From: Burkholderia ambifaria AMMD
GTDB lineage: Bacteria; Pseudomonadota; Gammaproteobacteria; Burkholderiales; Burkholderiaceae
Direction: 5' to 3'
Assembly (NCBI RefSeq): GCF_000203915.1
Contig: NC_008392.1
Span: forward strand, 186,001-250,000
Length of the DNA: 64,000 bases
Below are positions 35,335-43,755 of this stretch, in pieces (the stretch's first letter is position 1; every line of letters begins with the position of its first letter). A model generated the notes under the pieces. The model searched no databases. It was not told the origin of the DNA and worked only from the letters and a program-made list of their open reading frames with translations. The translations under genes were made by a program, and so were the position numbers.

Positions 35335-36630
35335 TCAGGCGAACGCCTCCGCATGTGCGTAAATGGGGAACTGGCTGCACAGGTCGCGCACGCGGGTCCG
35401 CACCGACCGTTCGACCGCCTGGTCGCCACTCGGATCGCGCTCGAGCGCCGCCAGCACGTCGACGATCATTTCGCCGATCTGCTCGAACTGCGCGGGCCCG
35501 AAGCCGCGCGTGGTGCCGGCCGGCGTGCCGAGCCGGATGCCGGACGTGACCATCGGGTTTTCCGTATCGAACGGAATCCCGCTCTTGTTGCAGGTGATGC
35601 CGGCGCGCTCCAGCGCCTTCTCGGCTTGCGCGCCGGTCATGCGCCGCGAACGCAGGTCGACCAGCAGCAGATGGTTGTCGGTGCCGCCCGTGACGAGCGA
35701 GAGGCCACCGGCCGTCAGCACGCTGGCGAGCGTCTGCGCGTTGCGCAACACCCGGTCGATATGGCGGGCGAACTCCGGGCGCAGCGCCTCGGCGAACGCC
35801 ACGGCCTTGCCGGCGACGACATGCATCAGCGGGCCGCCCTGCAACCCCGGAAATACCGCCGCATCGATCTGCTTCGCGAGCTCGGCATGGTTCGTCAGGA
35901 TGAAGCCGCCGCGCGGGCCGCGCAGCGTATTGTGCGTAGTGGACGTCACGACGTCGGCGAACGGCACCGGATTCTGATGCCGGCCGGCCGCGACGATGCC
36001 GGCGAAATGCGCGATGTCGACCATCAGCTTCGCATCGACGCTGTCCGCGATCTCGCGGAACGCGGCGAAGTCGAGCGCACGCGGATACGCCGAGTAACCA
36101 GCGATGATCAGTTTCGGACGATGCCGCCCGGCGAGCCGGCGCACGTCGTCGTAATCGATGCGCAGCGTGTCCGGGCTCACGCCGTACTGCACCGCGTTGA
36201 ACCACTTCCCCGACAGCACCGGCCGCGCGCCGTGCGTGAGATGGCCGCCCGCGTCGAGCGACATGCCCATCACCGTGTCACCGGGCTTGACGAGCGCGAG
36301 CATCGCCGCGCCGTTGGCCTGCGCGCCCGAGTGCGGCTGGACGTTCGCATGCGCGGCGTCGAACAGTGCGCACGCGCGGTCGATCGCGAGCGACTCGATC
36401 CGGTCGACATGGTCGCAGCCGCCGGAGTACCGCCGGGACGGATAGCCTTCCGCGTACTTGTTCGTCAGCACGGTCCCCTGGGCTTCCAGCACCGCCGCCG
36501 ACGCGATGTTTTCAGACGCGATCAGTTCGATCTGGCTCTGCTGACGACGCAGCTCCAGTGCGATCTCCGATGCGATCACCGGATCCCGGCTCTGGAGCGT
36601 TTCGGAAAAAAAGCGGGCGTTCTCGTTCAC
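35335..36630 (-). CDS. Serine hydroxymethyltransferase-like protein lacking the PLP lysine
   Basis: A 431-residue protein clearly homologous to GlyA along its length: [71 protein letters not shown] and [10 protein letters not shown] are conserved. The Schiff-base lysine position (E. coli K229, in TTHKTL) is Asn: the sequence is [12 protein letters not shown] with N234, codon AAT. The active-site Tyr65 equivalent is Ser (S69). D205 and H208, which hold the PLP ring, remain. Normal serine/glycine interconversion is therefore doubtful. The start is GTG at 36630 with GGAGTCACCAA upstream. It lies between the substrate-binding protein and DapA-family genes. The rest of the reading frame looks intact. 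Confidence 0.85.
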   Translation of the reverse strand: MNENARFFSETLQSRDPVIASEIALELRRQQSQIELIASENIASAAVLEAQGTVLTNKYAEGYPSRRYSGGCDHVDRIESLAIDRACALFDAAHANVQPHSGAQANGAAMLALVKPGDTVMGMSLDAGGHLTHGARPVLSGKWFNAVQYGVSPDTLRIDYDDVRRLAGRHRPKLIIAGYSAYPRALDFAAFREIADSVDAKLMVDIAHFAGIVAAGRHQNPVPFADVVTSTTHNTLRGPRGGFILTNHAELAKQIDAAVFPGLQGGPLMHVVAGKAVAFAEALRPEFARHIDRVLRNAQTLASVLTAGGLSLVTGGTDNHLLLVDLRSRRMTGAQAEKALERAGITCNKSGIPFDTENPMVTSGIRLGTPAGTTRGFGPAQFEQIGEMIVDVLAALERDPSGDQAVERSVRTRVRDLCSQFPIYAHAEAFA

Positions 36631-36752
36631 TTGGTGACTCCGCGGCGCGATTCGTGACGTGCTGCATGGACTGCATGAACTACATGAACTGCGTGTACCG
36701 CACACCGCAAGGCCGTCGGCATCGGGCGATGTGCGTCCCCGGCAGCGCGGCT

Positions 36753-37634
36753 TTACTGCTGCAGCCAGGCCTTCAGCTTCTCCGGATGGGCGTCGACGAA
36801 CTTCTTCGCGGCCGTCGCGTAGTCGTTGGTGCTGTTCCCTTCGAACTCGATTGCCTCGACGTCGGCCAGCGTCAGCTTCAGGTGCTTGAAGAACACGTCG
36901 GCGCGCGGGAACTTGCCTGCGAACTTCTTCGATGCGAACGCGTGAATCTGCTCTTCACCGCCCAGCGTGCCCTTCGGATCCTTCAGGTAACGCATCTGCC
37001 ACTTCTGGAACAGCCAGTGCGGGCTCCAGACCGTCGCGACGATCCACTGCTTCGACTGGTACGCACGCGACACGCTCGCCAGCATGCCGGCCTCGCTCGA
37101 CGCCTGCAGGTTGTAGCCGTCCAGGTTGTAGGCCTTGATGGTTTTCTCGGACGCCTGCATCAGGCCGCCGCCCGGCTCGATGCCCTGGATCGTGCCGTTC
37201 AGCTTGCTCTTGACCTCGGGCTTGCTCAGGTCGGCGATCGACGACAGCTGCGATTCCGGAATGTAGGTCGGTACCGCCCAGCCGTTCCGGCCGCCCGTGT
37301 AGATGATGCCGACGTCATCCAGGTCGTTCTTGTACTTCGCGTAGTACGTCGCGTGCGTGACTGGCAGCCAGCCGCCGACCATGATGTCCAGATCGCCGCG
37401 GGCGACGCCCTGGTACTGGATGCCGATGTCGGCCTGGACGAACTGCACCGGCTGCTTGAGGTTCGTCTCCAGCACGTACTTCGCGACGTTGGCCACCGCG
37501 AGCACGTCGGCCCAGTTGGTCACCGCGATCTTGACCGGCTCGGCCGCGACCGCCACGCCCACACCTGCGCTGCGGGCCACCACCGTCGACACCGCAAGTT
37601 TCGCCAGAAGCGATTTGAACGTATGGGTATTCAT
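36753..37634 (-). CDS. Glycine betaine/proline-type ABC transporter substrate-binding protein
   Basis: A 293-residue periplasmic binding protein of the OpuAC/ProX family with a signal peptide ([20 protein letters not shown], cleavage near AVA-AE). The mature part opens [20 protein letters not shown] and contains [18 protein letters not shown] and [18 protein letters not shown]. Trp and Tyr residues of this kind form the aromatic cage for quaternary ammonium groups. The start ATG at 37634 has a strong site (AAGGAGTACTAT). It is the third gene of the importer set after ATPase and permease. The ligand could be a betaine, choline, carnitine or a related zwitterion. Confidence 0.92.
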   Translation of the reverse strand: MNTHTFKSLLAKLAVSTVVARSAGVGVAVAAEPVKIAVTNWADVLAVANVAKYVLETNLKQPVQFVQADIGIQYQGVARGDLDIMVGGWLPVTHATYYAKYKNDLDDVGIIYTGGRNGWAVPTYIPESQLSSIADLSKPEVKSKLNGTIQGIEPGGGLMQASEKTIKAYNLDGYNLQASSEAGMLASVSRAYQSKQWIVATVWSPHWLFQKWQMRYLKDPKGTLGGEEQIHAFASKKFAGKFPRADVFFKHLKLTLADVEAIEFEGNSTNDYATAAKKFVDAHPEKLKAWLQQ

Positions 37635-37784
37635 ATAGTACTCCTTGTTAATCACGCGAGTCTTTCAAGGATGAGGAACGCCTCGATCGGCGTTTCTGGT
37701 CTCCACGCACTGCTACACCGGTTCCGCCGCGGCACCGTGGCCGCGGCGCTTCATTCCGTCAACTGCCTTCGTCTGCCGTTTCGA

Positions 37785-38672
37785 TCAGGTGCGTGCCGCG
37801 CCCTGCGGGCCTGCCTTGCCTGCACGCGCGGCCGGCCGCGCCTTCTTTTTCTTCGCGTTCACGCCGAAGCTCTCCGTCAGCCGGTCCAGCACGATCGCGA
37901 GCAGCACGACGCCGAGCCCGCCCTCGAAGCCGATCCCGATGTCGAGGCGCTGGATCCCGCTCAGCACGTACTCGCCGAGGCCGCCCGCGCCGATCATCGA
38001 CGCGACTACCACCATCGACAGCGCCATCATGATCGTCTGGTTCACGCCGGCCATGATCGACGGCAGCGCGTTCGGCAGCTGGATCTTCCACAGCAGCTGC
38101 CAGTCGGTGCTGCCGAACGAGCGGCCGGCTTCGATCAGTTCCTCGCGGACCTGCCGGATGCCGAGCGTCGTCAGCCGCACGACGGGCGGCATCGCGAATA
38201 CGATCGTCGCGATCACCGCCGGCACGCGTCCGAGCCCGAACAGGATCACGGCCGGGATCAGGTACACGAACGCGGGCATCGTCTGCATGAAGTCGAGCAG
38301 CGAGCGCAGGATCATGCCGATCCGGTTGTTGCGCGCGCCCCAGATCCCGAGTGGCACGCCGATCACCAGGCTGAAGAACGTCGCCGCGGTTACGAGCGCG
38401 AGGGTCGAGACCGTCTGCGCCCACAAGCCCATGTAGTGAATGACGAGCAGCGCGAGGCCGACGAAAATCGAGAACGCGATGCCGCGACGCCAGAGCGCGA
38501 GTCCGACCAGGATCACGACCATCGCGATGAACGGCACGGCGGCCAGGCCGTCCTCGAGCAGCTTCACGACCGCGCCGAGCCCCGCCGAGAACGTGTCGAA
38601 GCCGACGCGGAAATGCAGAAACAGAAAGTTGACGACATTTTCCGCAAACTTGCCGATCACCGACGCATTCAT
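37785..38672 (-). CDS. Glycine betaine/proline-type ABC transporter permease
   Basis: A 295-residue ProW-type permease. Hydrophobic helices run from about residue 45 to 275. The EAA loop contacting the ATPase is ELIEAGRSFGSTDWQLLWKIQLPNALPSIMAG. After the last helix comes a basic tail (NAKKKKARPAARAGK). The ATG at 38672 overlaps the ATPase stop as ATGA, showing translational coupling. Located in the inner membrane. Confidence 0.92.
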   Translation of the reverse strand: MNASVIGKFAENVVNFLFLHFRVGFDTFSAGLGAVVKLLEDGLAAVPFIAMVVILVGLALWRRGIAFSIFVGLALLVIHYMGLWAQTVSTLALVTAATFFSLVIGVPLGIWGARNNRIGMILRSLLDFMQTMPAFVYLIPAVILFGLGRVPAVIATIVFAMPPVVRLTTLGIRQVREELIEAGRSFGSTDWQLLWKIQLPNALPSIMAGVNQTIMMALSMVVVASMIGAGGLGEYVLSGIQRLDIGIGFEGGLGVVLLAIVLDRLTESFGVNAKKKKARPAARAGKAGPQGAART

Positions 38673-39958
38673 GCTGCCCTCCGTTGCATCATCTGCTTGA
38701 GTATCGTCCGGCAGGACACGACGCCCGCCAGTTGTCCCGCCGCGTCCGTCACCGGCACGTCGTGCTCCTGGGTCAGCGCGATCGACGCGAGCCGATGAAG
38801 ATCCGTATCGATCGAAACCGCGTTGAAGTCGTGCAGGAATGCCTCGCGGATCGGTCGCGCACCGGAGCGGTGCAGCGTGGCGGGCGTGACGCAGCCCAGA
38901 TAATGGCCGGCCTCGTCGCACACGTAACCGCATTCCGCGCCGCTGTCGATCAGCTGGTTCAGGTAGCGGTCGGACGGCGCCGCCGCATCGCACCGAAGCA
39001 GCCCGCGCCCGATCGTCGTCATCAGGCTGGACGCCTTCAGGAAGCGCGACACGTCGACGTTGCGGAAGAAGTCCTGCACGTATGCATCCGCCGGCGTCTG
39101 GATCAGTTCGGCCGGCGTGCCGACCTGGATCAGGCGGCCGTCCTTCATGATCCCGATGCGGCCGCCGATCTTCACCGCCTCCTCGATATCGTGGGAAATG
39201 AACACGATCGTGCGCTGCTCTTCCTTCTGCAGGCGCAACAGCTCGTTCTGCATTTCGAAGCGGATCAGCGGATCGAGCGCCGAGAACGCCTCGTCCATCA
39301 GCAGGACCGACGGATTCACCGCCAGCGCGCGAGCCAGCCCCACGCGCTGCTGCATGCCGCCGGACAACTCGCTCGGCAGCAGCTTCTCGTACGACCCGAG
39401 GCCGACGCGCTCCAGCGCGGCACGCGCCACCTCGTAGCGCTGCGCCTTCTTGACGCCCGCGACCTCGAGCCCGTAGGCGATGTTGTCGATCACGGTGCGG
39501 TTCGGCAGTAGTGCGAACGACTGGAACACCATCGCCATCTTCTGGCGCCGCACGTCGCGCAGTTCCGGCGTCGACATCGGCGCGATGTCGCGGCCTTCGA
39601 GCACGACCTGGCCGGATGTCGGCTCGATCAGCCGGTTGAGCAGTCGAACCAGCGTCGATTTACCGGAGCCCGACAGGCCCATGATCACGAAGATCTCGCC
39701 GGCCCTGACGCTCAGGCTTACGTCGTTGACCGCCACCATGTTGCCGGTTTCCGCGAAGATCTCGTTGCGTCCGACACCGCGCTTGAGCAGCTCGATCGCC
39801 CGCTCGGGCTTCGGACCGAAGATCTTCGACAGGTGCTTGACGGTCAGGATGTCGGTTCCGGTCGCGATGCTCGACCGGGCGATCGACGGCGCACCGTCGG
39901 TATGGAGTGCTCCGGGGGGAAGTACGTCGCCCGGCGCAAACGTCAGATTTGGGGCCAT
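38669..39958 (-). CDS. Glycine betaine/proline-type ABC transporter ATP-binding protein
   Basis: A 429-residue ATPase of the ProV/OpuAA type. It shows Walker A GLSGSGKST (around 104-112), Q-loop FQSFALLPNRTV, signature LSGGMQQRVGLARAL, Walker B LLMDEAFSALD and switch His in FISHDIEEA. A CBS-like region follows (about 310-429), the part that senses ionic strength in some homologues. The N-terminal 35 residues before ILTVKHLSKIFG are longer than usual and may hold a later true start. The FGPKPERAIELLKRGVGRNE insert is typical of this subfamily. First gene of the minus-strand island. Confidence 0.92.
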   Translation of the reverse strand: MAPNLTFAPGDVLPPGALHTDGAPSIARSSIATGTDILTVKHLSKIFGPKPERAIELLKRGVGRNEIFAETGNMVAVNDVSLSVRAGEIFVIMGLSGSGKSTLVRLLNRLIEPTSGQVVLEGRDIAPMSTPELRDVRRQKMAMVFQSFALLPNRTVIDNIAYGLEVAGVKKAQRYEVARAALERVGLGSYEKLLPSELSGGMQQRVGLARALAVNPSVLLMDEAFSALDPLIRFEMQNELLRLQKEEQRTIVFISHDIEEAVKIGGRIGIMKDGRLIQVGTPAELIQTPADAYVQDFFRNVDVSRFLKASSLMTTIGRGLLRCDAAAPSDRYLNQLIDSGAECGYVCDEAGHYLGCVTPATLHRSGARPIREAFLHDFNAVSIDTDLHRLASIALTQEHDVPVTDAAGQLAGVVSCRTILKQMMQRRAA

Positions 39959-40359
39959 TCTGTCATCCCGACTAGCTGGTGATGGAAACCGCGAACTTCA
40001 GACGAGTCGCCTTCGATTGCCCGCTTGCCGCGCGGGCTCGATGCGCTCCTGCGTTGGTTGACGGCGCTGATTCAGTGAACGCAGCGTATCAATCCAATTA
40101 CATCGGTCCCGATACATTTTCTGTGCGCTTTTCCATACCTTTGGTAATGCATCGAAAACGTGCGGCAAAGCGGGAATGGCGCGGAATGGTGCGAACGACG
40201 CGAAAACGCAATGCCTGCGCGGATGTGCGGGATGGCGCGGTGACTGAGGCACGGTGGGGCGTGCGGTGCGCGGGATGGTGCGGTAGGGGAAAATCCTGAC
40301 GGGGGGTGCGTAGGGGAAACTACTGATAACGGCGGCGCGCGACGCGGGCGGCGCGGCAG

Positions 40360-40394
40360 ATGGCTGATGGCTGATGGCTGATGGCTGATGGCTG
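40360..40394. repeat. Five tandem copies of a 7-bp unit (ATGGCTG)
   Basis: Five perfect head-to-tail copies of ATGGCTG, followed by ATGATGATC. It is non-coding and about 400 bp upstream of the ABC importer. The unit length is not a multiple of three and the repeat is perfect, so it is a plausible slippage-prone (VNTR) locus. Confidence 0.85.
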
Positions 40395-41132
40395 ATGATG
40401 ATCGCGGCGGCCCGTGCGCCACGCGATCACGCGCGGCAGATCTTCGCGATGTTCAAGCGGGCGTTGCCAGAAGATTTATCGGTGCTTGACAGCCAGGATG
40501 TGCTCGAATCCTCGAACCGAGACATTCCGATTTCTCACTTAAAATAAAATATTCGTTAATACAATTACGCAAATCCATATGGGCGCAATCCGAGACCCCG
40601 GCGCCCGAACCCGTGATTTTCCATCCAGATCGACTCAAGCCCCGCTGGTCATGAGAGCGCGGGTCTTTCGCCTTTCGCGCGGAGCAATCTACTTCGTGAC
40701 GCGATGCTCGTTTCGCCTTGATGAACTTCCCGACGCTTTATTCAGTGCTCCGACAACCAGCTCCACCGAAGTCAACAAATCGCAAGATGGTTAACCGAAA
40801 TCGATTAATTCAATAAAACGTCGGCGCTTAATGGAATCGATTTCAACAAATAATTCCAATCACCCCCTCATATGACCGTTTACTTTCCAAGTTTACTTCC
40901 GCTAAGCTTACGGCACACTTTCTAAACCAACCGAATCGATCGACGCATTTCCAACTTCAAGCAATCCGCACTAAATAGCTCGATTATTGTTTATTTTTAA
41001 AATCAAATGAGACGGAATCAATTCATAAACACCGGCAAGCCATCATGTGATTGACCGGGCTCTCCGTGCGTCGGCCGTCGACATGTGCCTGCCGCCCCGA
41101 CGCCGTCTCTTTGGCATCGCGATTCAGGTCGG

Positions 41133-41165
41133 GCGGGCCGGGCCCGATCATCTGGCCCGGCCCGC
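41133..41165 (+). promoter_or_regulatory. Strong hairpin in the hmqA leader
   Basis: GCGGGCCGGGCC (41133-41144) and GGCCCGGCCCGC (41154-41165) are perfect complements around the 9-nt loop CGATCATCT. The structure ends 50 nt before the hmqA ATG. Twelve G-C pairs would make a very stable RNA stem. No T tract follows, so it is more likely a leader structure, pause or protein-binding site than a simple terminator. Confidence 0.5.
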
Positions 41166-41215
41166 GCCGCACCGCTATCGCGAACTTCAAACTCACCCTC
41201 TTGCGAGCGCTGACG

Positions 41216-42871
41216 ATGGATGACTTTTGCCGCGCGAACTTGCCCCCTGCCGAAGATTGGCCGACGTTTGTCTTTGAGTTGCCGGGGCTGCAGTTTCCGC
41301 CGTTTCTCAATTGCGCCGCCGCGCTGCTGGATACCGCAGTCGAAGAACGAGGCTGGGGCGATCGCATTGCGATCAAGACCGAGTCGGGCATCGCGTGGTC
41401 GTATCGCGAATTGCGCGATGCCGGCAACCGGATCGCCAACATGCTGGTCCGCGATGCGGGCCTGGTGGCCGGCAATCGAGTGCTGTTACACGGCACCAAT
41501 CACCCGATGCTAGCCGCCGCGTGGTTCGGCGTGGTCAAGGCCGGTGGCGTGGCCGTCGCGACGATGCCGAAGCTGCGCGCGGGAGAGCTGTCGACCATCA
41601 TCGGGCGAGCCCGGGTCACGCACGTCATCTGCGAAGCCGGTCTGTCGACCGAGCTCGACGGGGCGATGGCGAGCGTGCAGTGGCGCGGCGAAGTTCGACG
41701 CTACGAGACGGACGACACGCATCCGCACGCGCGCTGGCTCGATGGCTATTCAGCGGAATTCGCGGCCGCCGACACGCGCGCGGACGATCCTTGCCTCATC
41801 GCGTTCACATCGGGGACGACCGGGGAACCGAAGGCAACCGTCCATTTTCATCGCGACGTGATGGCAGCCTGCCACTGCTTTCCGGAGCACGTGCTCCGGC
41901 CCACCGCCGATGACGTGTTCTGCGGATCGCCGCCGCTCGCGTTCACGTTCGGGCTCGGCGCGCTGCTGCTGTTTCCGATCAGTGTCGGCGCGAGCGTCGT
42001 GCTGTTGCCGAAAGCGAGCCCGGAACGGCTGCTGGCCGCCATCGACCGGCACAGGGTCAGCATCCTGTTTACGGCACCGGCGGCCTATCGGTCCATGCTC
42101 GACCATCTCGACAGGCATGACGTGTCGTCCCTGCGCAAATGCGTGTCGGCGGGCGAGGCGCTCCCGTCGTGGACGCGCGACGCATGGCAGGAGCGCACCG
42201 GCCTGCACCTGATCGACGGAATCGGGTCGACCGAGATGCTGCATATCTTCGCGTCGACAGGCGACACCGGCGCGAAGAACGGCGCGATCGGCAAGGCGGT
42301 GCCCGGTTACCGCCTTGCCGTCGTGGACGAGCACGGCCAATGCCTGCCGCCCTACGAAATCGGCTATCTGGCCGTGCAGGGGCCGACCGGGTGCCGCTAC
42401 CTGAATGACACGCGGCAACGCGACTACGTCAAGTACGGCTGGAACCTGACGGGCGACAGCGCCTACCTGGACGAGGACGGCTATCTGTTCTATCAGGCGC
42501 GCGCGGACGACATGATCATCAGCTCCGGCTACACGGTGTCTCCCGGCGAAGTGGAGCAGGCGCTGCTGCGCCATCCCGATATCGCCGAATGCGGCGTCGT
42601 CGGCCAGATCGACGAACGGGGCGGCACGCTCATCTGCGCGCACGTGGTGCTGCGACCTGGCGTCGACGGCTCGGAAGCGTTGACGATGCAACTGCAGCAG
42701 CACGTCAAGAGCGTGATTGCGCCGTACAAATGTCCGCATCGTATTGCCTACCACGCCTGCAGTTTGCCGCGCAACGAATCGGGCAAATTGCGTCGCGCCG
42801 TGCTCCGGCAGGCGGGTCATGGCGTGACGCGTCCCCTGAATCAAGCAGTCCAGAACGAACATACCCTATGA
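41216..42871 (+). CDS. hmqA: HmqA, anthranilate (2-aminobenzoate)-CoA ligase
   Basis: A 551-residue adenylate-forming enzyme of the benzoate-CoA ligase group. The ATP-binding loop is AFTSGTTGEPKATVHFHRD (around residues 198-216). Later motifs are GSTEM, the hinge region YQARADDMIISSGY, and the C-terminal lysine in PRNESGKLRR. By position and family it corresponds to PqsA and should make anthraniloyl-CoA, the first precursor of alkylquinolones. The start ATG at 41216 begins the recognisable fold; an open frame upstream passes through the hairpin and is not protein-like. Its stop overlaps the hmqB start (ATGA). Confidence 0.9.
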   Translation: MDDFCRANLPPAEDWPTFVFELPGLQFPPFLNCAAALLDTAVEERGWGDRIAIKTESGIAWSYRELRDAGNRIANMLVRDAGLVAGNRVLLHGTNHPMLAAAWFGVVKAGGVAVATMPKLRAGELSTIIGRARVTHVICEAGLSTELDGAMASVQWRGEVRRYETDDTHPHARWLDGYSAEFAAADTRADDPCLIAFTSGTTGEPKATVHFHRDVMAACHCFPEHVLRPTADDVFCGSPPLAFTFGLGALLLFPISVGASVVLLPKASPERLLAAIDRHRVSILFTAPAAYRSMLDHLDRHDVSSLRKCVSAGEALPSWTRDAWQERTGLHLIDGIGSTEMLHIFASTGDTGAKNGAIGKAVPGYRLAVVDEHGQCLPPYEIGYLAVQGPTGCRYLNDTRQRDYVKYGWNLTGDSAYLDEDGYLFYQARADDMIISSGYTVSPGEVEQALLRHPDIAECGVVGQIDERGGTLICAHVVLRPGVDGSEALTMQLQQHVKSVIAPYKCPHRIAYHACSLPRNESGKLRRAVLRQAGHGVTRPLNQAVQNEHTL

Positions 42872-43755
42872 AAATTCTCGGAGCCGCGGTGGCCATTCCG
42901 GACCGAGCGACCACGGCGCAATCCTGCGCCAACGATTACGCGATCAAGGCAGCCAGGCAGGCGCTGCTGCAAGCCGGTTGCCTGCCGTCGGAACTGGATC
43001 TGATCGTCAGCCTGTCGATTTCTCCCAGCCGGATGGCGGACGCACCGACGATCGCCGGGCCGCGGCTGGCGCACCCGGTGCAGCGCGATCTGCGTGCGCG
43101 ACATGCGGCCGTATTCGATCTGCTCGACGCGGACTGGACGCTCGCACTCGATCTCGCGCAAAGCCATTGCAAACAGCTCGGCTATCGACGCGCGCTCGTC
43201 GTTCGCGCGGAGGCGCTCGCGGACGTCGAACAGGTGGCCACGAGCGGCTTCGCCGACGGCGCGGGGGCGATCGTCCTGACGCCTGCCGGCCATGACCGAG
43301 TGTATGCCAGCCGCTACGCGGATCTCGAGTCGCCCCCGTTCGCGACGCTCGACGCGCTTCCCGCCCGGCGCGTGAACGGCATCCTGTCACTGGCCCGCTT
43401 CGAGAGCCGGTTCGATCACGCAACCGGTCGATTCGACGCCGAACCGGCCAATGCGGCCACCGCGCTGCGCGCGATGGTCGATGCGGTGCAGAGCCGCATC
43501 GACCGGCGCGTCGCCACGCTGTTTTGCGAATCGTGGTTGAGTGGATGGCCATCGATCGTCACCGGCGTGGGTCGCGATTTCCACGTCGATGTCGTCGCCG
43601 GTTCGACGGACATCCCGAACCCGTTCCAGTTGCCCGCGTGGCTCGCGTCCCGCGTCGCACATTCGAGGTCGTTGCGTGACGATGAACGTACGGTGGTCGC
43701 CATGACGCTGGATCCGTTCAGGCCGCGCATCGCCTGCAGCACGATGGAGATCTGA
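42868..43755 (+). CDS. hmqB: HmqB, PqsB-like non-catalytic ketosynthase-III homologue
   Basis: A 295-residue protein with the thiolase/KAS III fold that lacks catalytic residues. Where FabH has the active-site Cys after 'FDL.aAC', this protein reads AVFDLLDADWTLALDL, and no His or Asn partner is evident in the second half. The same loss defines PqsB, which pairs with PqsC to form the quinolone-closing enzyme. It is therefore expected to be the structural partner of HmqC. It overlaps hmqA by 4 bp (ATGA) and hmqC by one base (TGATG), so the three are translationally coupled. Confidence 0.88.
   Translation: MKILGAAVAIPDRATTAQSCANDYAIKAARQALLQAGCLPSELDLIVSLSISPSRMADAPTIAGPRLAHPVQRDLRARHAAVFDLLDADWTLALDLAQSHCKQLGYRRALVVRAEALADVEQVATSGFADGAGAIVLTPAGHDRVYASRYADLESPPFATLDALPARRVNGILSLARFESRFDHATGRFDAEPANAATALRAMVDAVQSRIDRRVATLFCESWLSGWPSIVTGVGRDFHVDVVAGSTDIPNPFQLPAWLASRVAHSRSLRDDERTVVAMTLDPFRPRIACSTMEI

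Larger units (their letters stand above)
39959..41215. other. Long non-coding region upstream of the hmq operon
   Basis: 1257 bp with no convincing gene, lying between two divergently transcribed operons (ABC importer, minus; hmq, plus). It has a GC-rich left part with a 7-bp tandem repeat (40360-40394). From about 40480 to 41040 it is AT-rich, roughly 40% GC by eye against about two-thirds in the flanks. A GC-rich leader with a strong hairpin (41133-41165) follows. An inverted repeat GAAATCGATT / AATCGATTTC has arms at 40797-40806 and 40835-40844. It must carry both operon promoters; no lux-box-like 20-bp palindrome was found by eye. Confidence 0.6.

Noticed and set aside
33040..36657. Plus-strand open frame of 1205 codons
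   Set aside because: Antisense to the FAD oxidoreductase, DapA-family and SHMT-like genes, all of which have intact motifs; no motif in the plus frame.
31440..39958. Glycine betaine catabolism by demethylation (GbcAB/DgcAB/Sox type)
   Set aside because: The transporter type fits, but no Rieske monooxygenase, dimethylglycine or heterotetrameric sarcosine oxidase genes are present, and the SHMT-like protein lacks its lysine.
40441..41040. A small gene, tRNA or IS remnant in the AT-rich region before hmqA
   Set aside because: No ORF with a start signal and family similarity, no cloverleaf pattern and no terminal inverted repeats or transposase fragments were found by eye.
41133..41165. Classical intrinsic terminator before hmqA
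   Set aside because: The stem is strong but no T tract follows on the plus strand, so it is reported as a leader structure instead.
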